DNA from: CAZDWZ01 sp964509425
Lineage (GTDB): Bacteria > Bdellovibrionota_C > UBA2361 > SZUA-149 > CAZDWZ01
Direction: 5' to 3'
Assembly: GCA_964509425.1 (NCBI GenBank)
Contig: CAZDWZ010000013.1
Coordinates: 62,001-126,000, forward strand
DNA: 64,000 nt
Shown: piece after piece, positions 50,869-59,032 of the stretch
How positions within the stretch are numbered: the first letter of the stretch is position 1
Layout of the letters: each line of letters begins with the position of its first letter
Program-made: the position numbers and the translations under genes
Notes under the pieces: model-generated
What the model saw: only the letters and a program-made list of their open reading frames with translations
Told to the model about the DNA's origin: nothing
The model's database searches: none

Positions 50869-51651
50869 GTGATCGAGGGGATTGAGCGGCTGGGGAAGTG
50901 GGTGCTCAAAGTCGTTACCGGCTTCGGCGATGCTTGGGTGTTTCTCTTTCAAGTCATCGGGAAAGCTTTCGTCCCTCCGTATTCGCTCGGCCTGATATTC
51001 CGCCAGCTCCATTCAATCGGTGTTCAATCAATCGCGGTCGTCGCACTCGTCGGCGGATTTACCGGCGCGGTGCTTGCGGTGCAGGGCGAGTATACATTGT
51101 CGAAGTTCGGCGCGACGGCGTTTACCGGTTCTGCAATAGCGCTCAGTCTCATCCGCGAACTGGGGCCGGTGCTCACCGCGCTGATGGTAAACGGGCGCGC
51201 GGGTTCGGCGATGACCGCAGAGCTCGGCATCATGAAAATCTCTGAGCAAGTCGACGCGCTTCGCTCGATGGCCGTTGATCCGATTCACCATCTGATGGTG
51301 CCGAGAATAATCGCCGGCACGATCTCAGTGCCGCTTCTCACTGCTATTTTTAACATCGTCGGAATCACGGGCGGATATATCGTCGCCGTCGGAAATCTCG
51401 GTCTATCCTCCGGCACTTTTATTTCTCAGATGAACCAGTCGGTGAACGACGTGGATGTCATCTCCGGGTTCGTGAAGTCCGTGGTCTTCGGAATCAGCAT
51501 CAGCTGGATCTCCTGCTACAAAGGGTGGACATGCGGATTTGGCGCAGTGGGAGTGAATCGCGCGACGACGAGCGCGGTGGTGACATCATCAGTGGTGATT
51601 CTGGTGCTGGACTACTTCCTGACTTCAATTTTGACCAAAGTTTTCATGTAG
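50869..51651 (+). CDS. mlaE: Phospholipid ABC transporter permease MlaE
   Basis: Inner-membrane permease of the Mla complex that keeps outer-membrane lipid asymmetry by moving phospholipid between inner and outer membranes. 260 aa, the same as E. coli MlaE, from GTG 50869 (AAGGGGA upstream); a GTG at 50815 would add 18 unrelated residues. Seen: GGFTGAVLAVQGEYTL, ELGPVLTALMVNGRAGSAMTAELG, MKISEQVDALRSMAVDPIHHL. Confidence 0.95.
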   Translation: MIEGIERLGKWVLKVVTGFGDAWVFLFQVIGKAFVPPYSLGLIFRQLHSIGVQSIAVVALVGGFTGAVLAVQGEYTLSKFGATAFTGSAIALSLIRELGPVLTALMVNGRAGSAMTAELGIMKISEQVDALRSMAVDPIHHLMVPRIIAGTISVPLLTAIFNIVGITGGYIVAVGNLGLSSGTFISQMNQSVNDVDVISGFVKSVVFGISISWISCYKGWTCGFGAVGVNRATTSAVVTSSVVILVLDYFLTSILTKVFM

Positions 51652-51664
51652 AGCCTCCGGCAAA

Positions 51665-52414
51665 ATGATTTCCATCCGCAATCTATCCAAGCGCTTCGGT
51701 TCTCAAGTCGTCCTCGACGGCGTGAACCTCGAGATCGAGGAGGGAGCGACTACGGCAATCGTCGGACCGAGCGGGACGGGGAAAAGTGTTCTCTTGAAAA
51801 TCATCACCGGACTGCTCGATGCCGATTCGGGAGATGTGATCATCGACAACGAGTCCATGTGTAAAGCTTCAAGCGCGTCGGAGCGGCGGAGAATTTGCGC
51901 GCGAATGGGGGTGCTGTTCCAGGCGGCTGCGCTGTTTGATTCGATCAATCTACTCGATAATGTCGCCTTCCCGCTTCGTGCGAGAAGGCTGGCGAAGGAA
52001 AAGGAAGCAATTGAGCGGAGTGCACATTGGCTCGCCGAAGTTGGGCTCGCCGGTTACGAGCTGGCTCTTCCCGGCGAGATCTCAATCGGCATGAGAAAAC
52101 GCGTTGGGATTGCGCGGGCGCTCGTGACCGAGCCTCATTTTTTACTTTTTGACGAGCCGAACACCGGGCTCGATCCTCAAGTCGGGCAGGAAATATACGA
52201 GCTCATCATCGAGACCCAGAGGCTCGCCGGATTTACCGGCATTGTCGTGAGTCATGAAATTCCGGAAGTGTTCCAGGTGTGCAACCGCGTCGCCATGCTC
52301 TATGACGGCAAGGTGCAGCACGAAGGCTCGGTTGAGTCTTTCTTGGAATCGCAGAATCCGGTTGTTCAGCAATTTATTCGCGGAGAGAGAGAAGGACCGA
52401 TCAGGTTCGGTTAG
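51665..52414 (+). CDS. mlaF: Phospholipid ABC transporter ATPase MlaF
   Basis: ATPase of the Mla complex. 249 aa. Walker A GPSGTGKS (34-41), Q-loop RMGVLFQAAALFDS with the MlaF-type LFDS, Walker B LLFDEPNTGLDP, His-loop VVSHEI. The signature is atypical, ISIGMRKRVGIARAL in place of LSGGM. 13 nt after mlaE. Confidence 0.95.
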   Translation: MISIRNLSKRFGSQVVLDGVNLEIEEGATTAIVGPSGTGKSVLLKIITGLLDADSGDVIIDNESMCKASSASERRRICARMGVLFQAAALFDSINLLDNVAFPLRARRLAKEKEAIERSAHWLAEVGLAGYELALPGEISIGMRKRVGIARALVTEPHFLLFDEPNTGLDPQVGQEIYELIIETQRLAGFTGIVVSHEIPEVFQVCNRVAMLYDGKVQHEGSVESFLESQNPVVQQFIRGEREGPIRFG

Positions 52415-52435
52415 TTTAAGTAAAGGAGTCTATTC

Positions 52436-52912
52436 GTGGCAGAGTCAGGCGAAAAGTTTGTTCCCCCGAAGCGGTCGTTCACCGTGGAGTTCTGGGTTGG
52501 AGTGTTTGCGATTCTCGGTGTCGGATGTTTTGCGTATCTCGCATTGAACATCGCTCGGATGAGAATTTCGAATGCCGGATATTACGACATCAATGCTGAG
52601 TTCGATAATGTTTCGGGCCTAAAAGTCGGCGCGCCGGTTGAGATTGCCGGAGTGCAAGTCGGTGAGATCAGCAAGATCGTCCTCAAGGATACGGCCGCCG
52701 TCATTACACTTCGCATCGAGGACGGTGTTAACTTCCGTGACGACGATATTGCCGCCATCCGCACGAAAGGGATCATCGGCGACCGGTATATCAAAGTCAT
52801 ACCGGGCGAATCCGACAAACGGGTCACGAAGAATGGAAAGCTCGACCAAACAGAGTCCGCGGTCGAGTTTGAAGAAATTATCGGGAAGTTTATTCATCGA
52901 ATGGAGAACTGA
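52436..52912 (+). CDS. mlaD: MlaD-type MCE domain protein
   Basis: 158 aa from GTG 52436 with AAAGGAG upstream. One membrane helix (VEFWVGVFAILGVGCFAYLAL), then a single MCE domain: YYDINAEFDNVSGLKVGAPV, AGVQVGEISKIVL, VITLRIEDGV, IIGDRYIKVIPG. MlaD hexamers form the periplasmic lipid tunnel on MlaFE. Slightly shorter C-terminal helix than E. coli (183 aa). Confidence 0.95.
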   Translation: MAESGEKFVPPKRSFTVEFWVGVFAILGVGCFAYLALNIARMRISNAGYYDINAEFDNVSGLKVGAPVEIAGVQVGEISKIVLKDTAAVITLRIEDGVNFRDDDIAAIRTKGIIGDRYIKVIPGESDKRVTKNGKLDQTESAVEFEEIIGKFIHRMEN

Positions 52913-52915
52913 GCC

Positions 52916-53587
52916 ATGCAATCTAATTTTAAACGAGGTGCTGTCCTCGGTGTTTCGACTTTTGCGCTTACTGCTTTCCTGGCCTCCGGAGCTTTGTCAT
53001 CCGGAATCACGAGCGGAGCGCCCTTCGGGATCGAGAATGCCCTTGCTGATGCCACGGCGCCGGCGGCTGATGTTCGCTCGGTTATTGAAACCGTTCAGCA
53101 AACGGTGAAGACCGAAAAGTCCGCTAACCCCGCCGCTCTCGACGAAAAGCTGAAAGGCATCATTCTCCCGGTGTTCAATTTCGAGGAGATGTCGAAGCGA
53201 AGCCTCGGTGCTGCCTGGACGAAGGCGACACCGGAAGAACAAAAAGAATTCGTTTCGTTGTTCAGCGACCTGCTCTCCCGGACCTATCTGAAGAAGATCC
53301 GGCAAAATGCGGAAGAAGCCGTAATTCTCAAAATGACGGATTCCGTGGAAGGCGATAAGGCCGTGGTGAAATCGAAGATGAAGGCGGGTGAAGATACCGT
53401 CCAAATCGACTACCGCATGAGCCTCGATGCCGGAAAATGGCGGTGTTATGACGTCATCATCGAAAACGTCGGACTCGTGAGCAACTACCGGAACGAGTTT
53501 CCGGGGATCGTGAGAAATGAAGGTTTTAAAGGTCTGATTCAGCGTTTGAAGGACAAAAAGTCGAAACCTGTTTCGGAACAATCCTAA
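52916..53587 (+). CDS. mlaC: MlaC-type periplasmic phospholipid carrier
   Basis: 223 aa with signal peptide (GVSTFALTAFLASGALSSG...ALADA). Core of the Tol-pal/MlaC family: FNFEEMSKRSLGAAWTKATPEEQKEFVSLFSDLLSRTYLKKI is conserved, followed by VVKSKM, VQIDYRMSLDAGKWRCYDVIIENVGLVSNYRNEF. Shuttles lipid between MlaD and the outer membrane. Starts 3 nt after mlaD; no mlaB or mlaA in the window. A strong hairpin ends the operon. Confidence 0.95.
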   Translation: MQSNFKRGAVLGVSTFALTAFLASGALSSGITSGAPFGIENALADATAPAADVRSVIETVQQTVKTEKSANPAALDEKLKGIILPVFNFEEMSKRSLGAAWTKATPEEQKEFVSLFSDLLSRTYLKKIRQNAEEAVILKMTDSVEGDKAVVKSKMKAGEDTVQIDYRMSLDAGKWRCYDVIIENVGLVSNYRNEFPGIVRNEGFKGLIQRLKDKKSKPVSEQS

Positions 53588-53601
53588 TCTCCTAAAAAAA
53601 T

Positions 53602-53631
53602 CCGGATGTCCGCTCGAATGCGGGCATCCGG
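53602..53631 (+). terminator. Terminator of the mla operon
   Basis: CCGGATGTCCGC / GCGGGCATCCGG (one T-G pair) around TCGAAT, 15 nt after the mlaC stop, preceded by an A-run. The following 200 bases to 53,833 hold no gene. Confidence 0.7.
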
Positions 53632-53833
53632 CTTGAGATTCTCTCCCGCCTATTATTTAGTGACCACGGCACTAATCGCGCTTTTTTCTTTACCTCCTTC
53701 AGTCGTGTAGTTCGCATCCTGTTCGCATTTGCTGGTCATCGCCGGCTTTCGTGGGGCTATTTCATTCACTTCCTCCACCTCCCACGGTGAATTGCGCACA
53801 AAGCAAATCCTGTACTAACGGAGGTTCTACAAA

Positions 53834-55156
53834 ATGTTTCTGAATTTGATTCTGATCGCGAACGTCGCTCGCTACGACATCCGCACGCGGCTCCGCCGGG
53901 CATCGCTCTGGATCGCGGCGTTCATGCCGTTTCTCCTCGTGGTGCTGAGTGCGATGTGCGTCTACTTCATGCCCTCGGAGGAGAGACACCAGAAGCCTCG
54001 CAATTTGCCGGCGATGGCGAAGCACTTGGTGCTCATCGTCGTCGAGAGGGAGAGCGATCCTGAGATGGCGAAGCTCGCGTTCTCCGCGGTCATGAACCGT
54101 GACCTCGCCGACTCTGGTCTCCCGCTGCTGCCGGAACCAGAGTTCGTGAAGAGCGGCGAAGAGGGCCGCGCGATGCTCGCCGAGTTTCACCGGTGGGTGC
54201 TCCGGGACGAAATCGCGGGGATGATCTTCATCGAGCCGGCTACCGGAGAAGGTGCGGTGCGGCGCGAGTCGAAGTTCGTCGTCTACGGCCGCCCGGGCTC
54301 GAAAGAGCTCATCGCGATGGAAGCACGGCTTCGGCTCGAAGTCGCGGCGTCGAAAACTCTTACCAAGGAGGACAAACAACAGCTCGCACGAAATCTGAAG
54401 GACGCCGAGGCTCGAATTGAGATCGCTGGACCCGCTCCTCCCGCAGCAACGACGGAACGATATCGACGGGAGATTCTCGTCATCATCTCGGCCTTGATGG
54501 GCGTGATCTTTTCTGTCGCGGTCTCGCTCGGGATGTCTCCGCTCTTCTCCTCGGGGCACGGACTCGAAAAGTCCATACGTTCTCGTCTGGAAGTAGAATT
54601 GACGGTGATGAGCAAGTCCGTCGTCGTGCTGGGACACATGCTGGGGGCCTCGACGGTCTCAGCGCTGCTCCTCGCCGTGTATTCCATCACGTTCCTCGTT
54701 CCTCTCGCGTATTTCGGGCTCATGCCGATTCACGCGATCCCGATGTTTTTCTTGCTCGGCGTAACCGGATTCTTGGTGCACGCGCCGTGTTGCTACCTGA
54801 TCGGTCTCACCGGTTCCGCTGCGGAGCCGTCGAGTCCTTTTCAGAGCCTCTACGGAATGCTGCTCGGTCTCTTGGTTCCCATCTGCCTCTTCATCTCGGG
54901 GAATCCGAACGGGCCGATCGCCGAGTTCCTCAGTTATGTCCCGTTCTCTGCGCCTTCGATCATGATGACCCGAACTCTGCTCACTCCCGAGATTGAGGCG
55001 TGGAAGGTCACGGCGAGCGTGCTCTCGATGCTTGTCGGCACCGTGTTGTTCGCCGCCATCACCATCCGCGTCTTCGCTGCGGTGGTCGTGAGCGGCAACG
55101 AGCAGATCGGAATCCGGCGCTTCCTGCGGCTCCTCCGGAATCCGAAAAGCGCGTGA
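53834..55156 (+). CDS. Orphan ABC-2-type permease (NatB-like)
   Basis: 440 aa behind GGAGG. N-terminal helix (LWIAAFMPFLLVVLSAMCVYF), an ~190-aa extracytoplasmic domain with VGEE-free charged helices (about 45-225), then five or six membrane helices. Layout matches NatB/ABC-2 membrane subunits. No ATPase partner is encoded nearby. Codon use is more GC-rich than the mla genes and the gene is isolated between non-coding flanks, like other single GC-rich genes here. Export substrate unknown. Confidence 0.65.
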   Translation: MFLNLILIANVARYDIRTRLRRASLWIAAFMPFLLVVLSAMCVYFMPSEERHQKPRNLPAMAKHLVLIVVERESDPEMAKLAFSAVMNRDLADSGLPLLPEPEFVKSGEEGRAMLAEFHRWVLRDEIAGMIFIEPATGEGAVRRESKFVVYGRPGSKELIAMEARLRLEVAASKTLTKEDKQQLARNLKDAEARIEIAGPAPPAATTERYRREILVIISALMGVIFSVAVSLGMSPLFSSGHGLEKSIRSRLEVELTVMSKSVVVLGHMLGASTVSALLLAVYSITFLVPLAYFGLMPIHAIPMFFLLGVTGFLVHAPCCYLIGLTGSAAEPSSPFQSLYGMLLGLLVPICLFISGNPNGPIAEFLSYVPFSAPSIMMTRTLLTPEIEAWKVTASVLSMLVGTVLFAAITIRVFAAVVVSGNEQIGIRRFLRLLRNPKSA

Positions 55157-55174
55157 GATGGGCGAGCAGTTCCA

Positions 55175-55221
55175 GAAGGTTGTCGAACCTCCGGTCGTAT
55201 CGTCGACCGGAGGAAACCTTC
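55175..55221 (+). terminator. Terminator of the orphan permease
   Basis: Two nested stems: GAAGGTT (55175-55181)/AACCTTC (55215-55221) and CCTCCGGTCG (55188-55197)/CGACCGGAGG (55204-55213). Starts 18 nt after the stop. Confidence 0.7.
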
Positions 55222-55360
55222 AGGATTTGCTTTGTCCGGAGTTTCTCCAGCCACTCGGCGAGCAATAAAAGCTTGAGAAAAGCGCTGAGAATTGAAATCA
55301 TACACCCGGCAGACGGATCACCCAGGGAAACAGGATTCGGAGGAGGCAGGCGGAAGCGCG

Positions 55361-55861
55361 ATGGAAGAAGCGGCAGCCACATCACCGGAAGCAAGCGACG
55401 AGGACTCTTGTAGTTATTCCGATCGTGAACGGCTGCTGTACACGGGTGTTTTCATCGCCGTGATGGAGCTTCCGCTTTTTGCGGCAATCCACCATTTTCT
55501 TCCGTCGATTCAGGCAAGCGGGGCGTTCGAAGATTTCGGTAACGTTCTCCAGACACCGATGCTGCCAATCGTGGTGATTATCGGCATCGACCTCATCACC
55601 TCGCCTCTTCGATTGTGGTTACTCTATCGCTTTGCGGCGGGGAAAAAGTCGGCAAGCTCACTCTATTCCTACGTTCTTTTGCTCCTGCTCGCCGTGTTGC
55701 CGCCGGCGCTCGTCCCGGTACTCGGCCCATTTTTCGGCTCAACACTGATTCAGGTCGATGGCGAGAGTTTGTTTCCGCTGTTTATTCTTTTTGTGGGGAT
55801 ATTCGCGCTGGCGTGGATAGCGAGCGATGCGAAGCGACGAATGGCTTCGGGAGGAGACTAA
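55361..55861 (+). CDS. Four-helix membrane protein, hypothetical
   Basis: 166 aa from ATG 55361. Short acidic N-terminus, then hydrophobic segments LLYTGVFIAVMELPLFAAIH, PMLPIVVIIGIDLITSPLRLWLLY, YVLLLLLAVLPPALVPVLGPF, and LFPLFILFVGIFALAWIA. No family recognised. The crcB gene starts 7 nt later, so they are probably co-transcribed. Confidence 0.6.
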   Translation: MEEAAATSPEASDEDSCSYSDRERLLYTGVFIAVMELPLFAAIHHFLPSIQASGAFEDFGNVLQTPMLPIVVIIGIDLITSPLRLWLLYRFAAGKKSASSLYSYVLLLLLAVLPPALVPVLGPFFGSTLIQVDGESLFPLFILFVGIFALAWIASDAKRRMASGGD

Positions 55862-55868
55862 GCCCGGC

Positions 55869-56246
55869 ATGGATTTTCTTTTCGTCGGTCTTGGAGGTGC
55901 GCTGGGAAGTGTGGCCCGATATGCACTCTCGACATTTATCACCCGGGCGGTTCCGGTCGCTGTCTTTCCGTGGGGAACGTTCGGAGTGAACCTTCTCGGC
56001 TGCTTTCTGATTGGAATCGCGACATCGTTGCTTGGAACGGTGAGCACGAATAATACCGAACTTCGCTTGTTGTTTTGCACGGGGCTCATCGGCGGCTTTA
56101 CCACGTTTTCCGCCTTCAGCTTGGAGGCTGTGGCACTGCTCCAAGGAGGATACGCCGGGCTCGCCGCCACTTATGTCGCGGCAAGCGTCGGGCTTGGATT
56201 GCTGTTTGTCTTTTTCGGGCAGAGAGTTCCCGTGCTCTTCGGTTGA
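55869..56246 (+). CDS. crcB: Fluoride ion exporter CrcB/Fluc
   Basis: 125 aa, a dual-topology fluoride channel subunit with four helices. Family motifs: GLGGALGSVARYALS, WGTFGVNLLGCFLIG, and GLIGGFTTFSAFSLE with the TTFS fluoride-path residues. Start ATG 55869. No fluoride riboswitch is visible upstream in the operon. Confidence 0.93.
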   Translation: MDFLFVGLGGALGSVARYALSTFITRAVPVAVFPWGTFGVNLLGCFLIGIATSLLGTVSTNNTELRLLFCTGLIGGFTTFSAFSLEAVALLQGGYAGLAATYVAASVGLGLLFVFFGQRVPVLFG

Positions 56247-56323
56247 TTGGCCTCCGCCGCGGGAATCTGATCGACGAAGCGCTCGTATTCATAGTAAAAC
56301 GGGTGAAACCTGGAGGCTTTTCG

Positions 56324-56866
56324 GTGTTTGCCAGCATAGCGTTCGATCTCCAACTCTGGCTCTATTATTACGGCATTCCCCTGCTTGCCGTGCTCGGCTT
56401 TTGTGGGCTCGGACTCGCGGCAAGAAATCCTCGTTACGGTGGGAAACGAGAGACGATTCTCTTACTCATCGTCGGATTGGGATTCCTTTCGATACTCGGT
56501 CCGCTCCCTTTCGAGTTCTATCGAATGGAACGCGAAATGTTCTGTAAAGATACCAATCCCGAACCGGTTCCACCGTCACCCTCGAGCTTCACCGCCAAGA
56601 GCCCCGAGTCCATTCGCGCGGTCCGCAGATACCGTGCGCGTTCCGTGAAGGTCTCCGCGTGCGCGCAACATGCGCAGCATCAAGCAGACAATGCGCGCGC
56701 AATCTCTTTCGGCTTGCTTCCGTTTGCACTGATCCTCGGATTGTCCTCGCTCCTCGTGATGAGGGCGACACCCGGCCCCGAGCGTCCTGAGTTTGCGACA
56801 TTCTGCTTCCTGGGATGTGCGGTGATCTTCATCTTCTGGGAAGGTCTTGCGATTTTTGGAATTTAG
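56324..56866 (+). CDS. Membrane protein, hypothetical
   Basis: 180 aa from GTG 56324, chosen for TGGAGG 8 nt upstream; the open frame runs back to 56075 as a shadow of crcB. Two helices at the N-terminus (LWLYYYGIPLLAVLGFCGLGLA; TILLLIVGLGFLSILGPLPF), a soluble loop with Cys, Pro and basic residues, and two more at the C-terminus. No family recognised. Third gene of a membrane-protein run with crcB. Confidence 0.6.
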   Translation: MFASIAFDLQLWLYYYGIPLLAVLGFCGLGLAARNPRYGGKRETILLLIVGLGFLSILGPLPFEFYRMEREMFCKDTNPEPVPPSPSSFTAKSPESIRAVRRYRARSVKVSACAQHAQHQADNARAISFGLLPFALILGLSSLLVMRATPGPERPEFATFCFLGCAVIFIFWEGLAIFGI

Positions 56867-56975
56867 TCCTGCTTGCGGGAAAGCGTTTCTAAACTTTGGC
56901 TGCAAAAAATCTGGAACTAGTCGACGGATCCAAATCATGAAGCTATCGTGAGGTCGCTAGAGTGAGGACTCTTCA

Positions 56976-57707
56976 ATGAAAGCAAAGCACATCGGTATTG
57001 CGGCGATTACGGCGGAAGGCGGAGCGCTTGCCTATCGCGAAATCGTAAAGGCATTTGAATCAGTCCTCGGCCGGGACAAACACTCGGAGATCACGCTGCA
57101 TAGTTTCTCGTTCTCCGAATACACGACGAACAAGGGCGATCGGCAGGAGATCTGGGGGAATCTTCTCCTCGAGTCGAGCCGGAAGCTGGCGGCGGCTGGA
57201 GCAGAGTTTTTTATCTGCCCGGCAAATACGAATCACATTGCCTACGAAACCATCTGCACCAAGGTCGCGATCCCGTGGCTGCATATCGCAGCGGTCGTTG
57301 GCGAATACGGCAATCATCGAGGATGCGAGCGCTCCCTACTCCTCGGAACGAAGTCATTGGTGACGAGCGACGTATATCCCCGATACTTCTCCACGCAGGG
57401 AATCGAGGTGATACTTCCGCTCGAGCAAGAGCAGGAAGAAGTTTTCCGGATCATCTATGAAGAGCTGGTTCGCGGAGTCGTGCGGCCGGAATCAAAATCA
57501 TATGTGGTCTCCCTGATAGAAAAGTATGCTGCCGAGCAGAAGTGCGACAGTGTTGTCCTCGGTTGCACGGAGCTTCCGCTCCTCATTGCAGAGAGCGACT
57601 GCGATATCACCGTGCTTGATTCGACGAGAATATTGGCGTGGGGAGCAGTCGCGAAGTCACTTGGAATTAGTCTCGAAAAAGTATCAGAGCCGTTTGAGAA
57701 AGCGTAG
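56976..57707 (+). CDS. Aspartate/glutamate racemase family protein
   Basis: 243 aa, two Rossmann-like halves each with a catalytic-type cysteine: C81 in FICPANTNHIAY and C197 in VVLGCTELPLL. These are the two acid/base thiols of cofactor-independent Asp/Glu racemases. Whether it acts on aspartate or another D/L pair is open (RacD/YgeA-like). The lipoprotein downstream starts 7 nt later. Confidence 0.88.
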   Translation: MKAKHIGIAAITAEGGALAYREIVKAFESVLGRDKHSEITLHSFSFSEYTTNKGDRQEIWGNLLLESSRKLAAAGAEFFICPANTNHIAYETICTKVAIPWLHIAAVVGEYGNHRGCERSLLLGTKSLVTSDVYPRYFSTQGIEVILPLEQEQEEVFRIIYEELVRGVVRPESKSYVVSLIEKYAAEQKCDSVVLGCTELPLLIAESDCDITVLDSTRILAWGAVAKSLGISLEKVSEPFEKA

Positions 57708-57714
57708 AGGCACC

Positions 57715-58155
57715 ATGAATTCTCGATCAATCCTACTCTCGCTCGCCGCTCTCGGTTGTTTGTTTTCGGCTGCGGGATGCGCAACGGCAACGCCTGAAGC
57801 TCCCGCTTCGACTGGAGCGTGCGAGATGGGCGACGCAGCGATGGTGAAAGACACGATATACTTCGGCCGGAATAAGCCCGGCGGCGGGCAAGTGAGCGAT
57901 TCGGAGTGGCAGGAGTTCTTAAATAGTGTGCTCACTCCCCGGTTTCCAAACGGACTCACCATCGTCGATGCGCACGGTCAGTGGCGCGGCGAGAGTGGTG
58001 CTATCGAGCAAGAACGGTCCGAGGTCGTGACCGTTCTTCATGAGGGTGACGAGGGCGCACGCTTGAAAGTGAATGAAGTCACCTCCGCCTATAAAGAACG
58101 CTTTCATCAGGAAGCGGTATTGCGCGAGCGCGTGACGGCGTGCACGCAATTTTAA
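57715..58155 (+). CDS. DUF3574 lipoprotein
   Basis: 146 aa. Lipobox SAAGC with Cys22. DUF3574 signature: DTIYFGRNKPGGGQVSDSEW, TPRFPNGLTIVDAHGQWRG, and YKERFHQEAVLRE. Family function is unknown. The frame open from 57526 is a shadow of the racemase. Followed by a 195-bp non-coding stretch. Confidence 0.85.
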   Translation: MNSRSILLSLAALGCLFSAAGCATATPEAPASTGACEMGDAAMVKDTIYFGRNKPGGGQVSDSEWQEFLNSVLTPRFPNGLTIVDAHGQWRGESGAIEQERSEVVTVLHEGDEGARLKVNEVTSAYKERFHQEAVLRERVTACTQF

Positions 58156-58323
58156 CGTGCGAGGGATTCCATGTCCCTCAGAGAAAACGTTTTCTATCAG
58201 TAAACGAAATAGCAGGTGAATGCTCTCTACGCGCCTATTTCTCGCGGTGTGCCGCTGATACTATCAGAAAGACGGATGCTCTTTCGCGATTTAGCGGTGG
58301 TTCAGGGAGTTTGACACAGGAGT

Positions 58324-58351
58324 CTTGAGATAGATCTTTTTTGATCTCAAG
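58324..58351. repeat. Inverted repeat at the start of the 58354 gene
   Basis: CTTGAGAT (58324-58331) and ATCTCAAG (58344-58351) with a T-rich loop; the right arm touches the GTG/ATG start pair of the next gene. Confidence 0.7.
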
Positions 58352-58353
58352 TG

Positions 58354-58875
58354 ATGAGGCAGGCGCCTCCCGAGGCGACTTCGGAGTTCGTTCCACGACT
58401 CGTGCAGCTCGCGTACGGCACGAACCAGCTCGCGGCCACGGCTCTTCTTACGCTCGGGAACATGGGGAAACCGGAAGGACTCTCGGCCGCCGTCACCGCC
58501 ATTCGGAGGGGCAGCAGTTCCATGATGCATCCCGCACGCATCTACTTCGAATGCAATTGTTTCGACGCCGCTCTGCAGGCTCTGCTCCATCTGACGGAAG
58601 AGCTGCCCGAGACCAGCTTGGGCTGGCTCATCGCGGTCGACGCGCTGAGAGAATGGGGCCTTCACGCGTCCGCGTTGGCCCCTCTTCTGCTCTCGAAGTT
58701 CAGTGACGGAGACAAGCCGGTCGCTCTTCGAGTGAGAATCGCGTTCACTCTCAGAACAATTACGCTCGACGATGAAGTCGAGACGACGGCAACGCATTTC
58801 CTCGGTGAGGAATTGGCGAGAGGAATCGCCGCTGCGGATGAAGCAGAGAAAATTCCTCCGCCCGACGAAAGCTGA
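58354..58875 (+). CDS. HEAT-like helical protein, unrecognised
   Basis: About 173 aa. All-helical with repeated helix pairs (TNQLAATALLTLGNMGKPEGLSAAV; FDAALQALLHLTEELPETS; LGWLIAVDALREWGLHASALAPLL) reminiscent of HEAT/armadillo repeats. Acidic C-terminus. No SD upstream; the start may be GTG 58351 or ATG 58354. One of the isolated GC-rich genes. A minus-strand frame over it is a shadow. Confidence 0.5.
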   Translation: MRQAPPEATSEFVPRLVQLAYGTNQLAATALLTLGNMGKPEGLSAAVTAIRRGSSSMMHPARIYFECNCFDAALQALLHLTEELPETSLGWLIAVDALREWGLHASALAPLLLSKFSDGDKPVALRVRIAFTLRTITLDDEVETTATHFLGEELARGIAAADEAEKIPPPDES

Positions 58876-58908
58876 CCGCAATGACCGGTTTCGTGAAGAG
58901 GTTCTCTA

Positions 58909-58935
58909 CCCGAACGGCATTCGATGCCGTACGGG
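58909..58935 (+). terminator. Hairpin after the HEAT-like gene
   Basis: CCCG/CGGG plus ACGGCAT (58914-58920)/ATGCCGT (58924-58930) around a TCG loop, one A-A mismatch, then AAAA. Confidence 0.55.
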
Positions 58936-58996
58936 GAAAAGGATTTTTAGAGAAGCAGCTGCCTTGCCATCGGTTTCACCGAAGCCTGACCCGTGA

Positions 58997-59023
58997 CGGT
59001 AGCGAACTGGATATTCGTTACCG
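58997..59023 (-). terminator. Hairpin after the 59033 gene
   Basis: CGGTAGCGAA (58997-59006) / TTCGTTACCG (59014-59023), one G-T pair, 7-nt loop, 10 nt past the minus-strand stop. Confidence 0.55.
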
Positions 59024-59032
59024 CCACGCCGC

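Noticed and set aside
55222..55868. Fluoride riboswitch upstream of crcB
   Set aside because: No conserved pseudoknot motif seen before the operon or between its genes.
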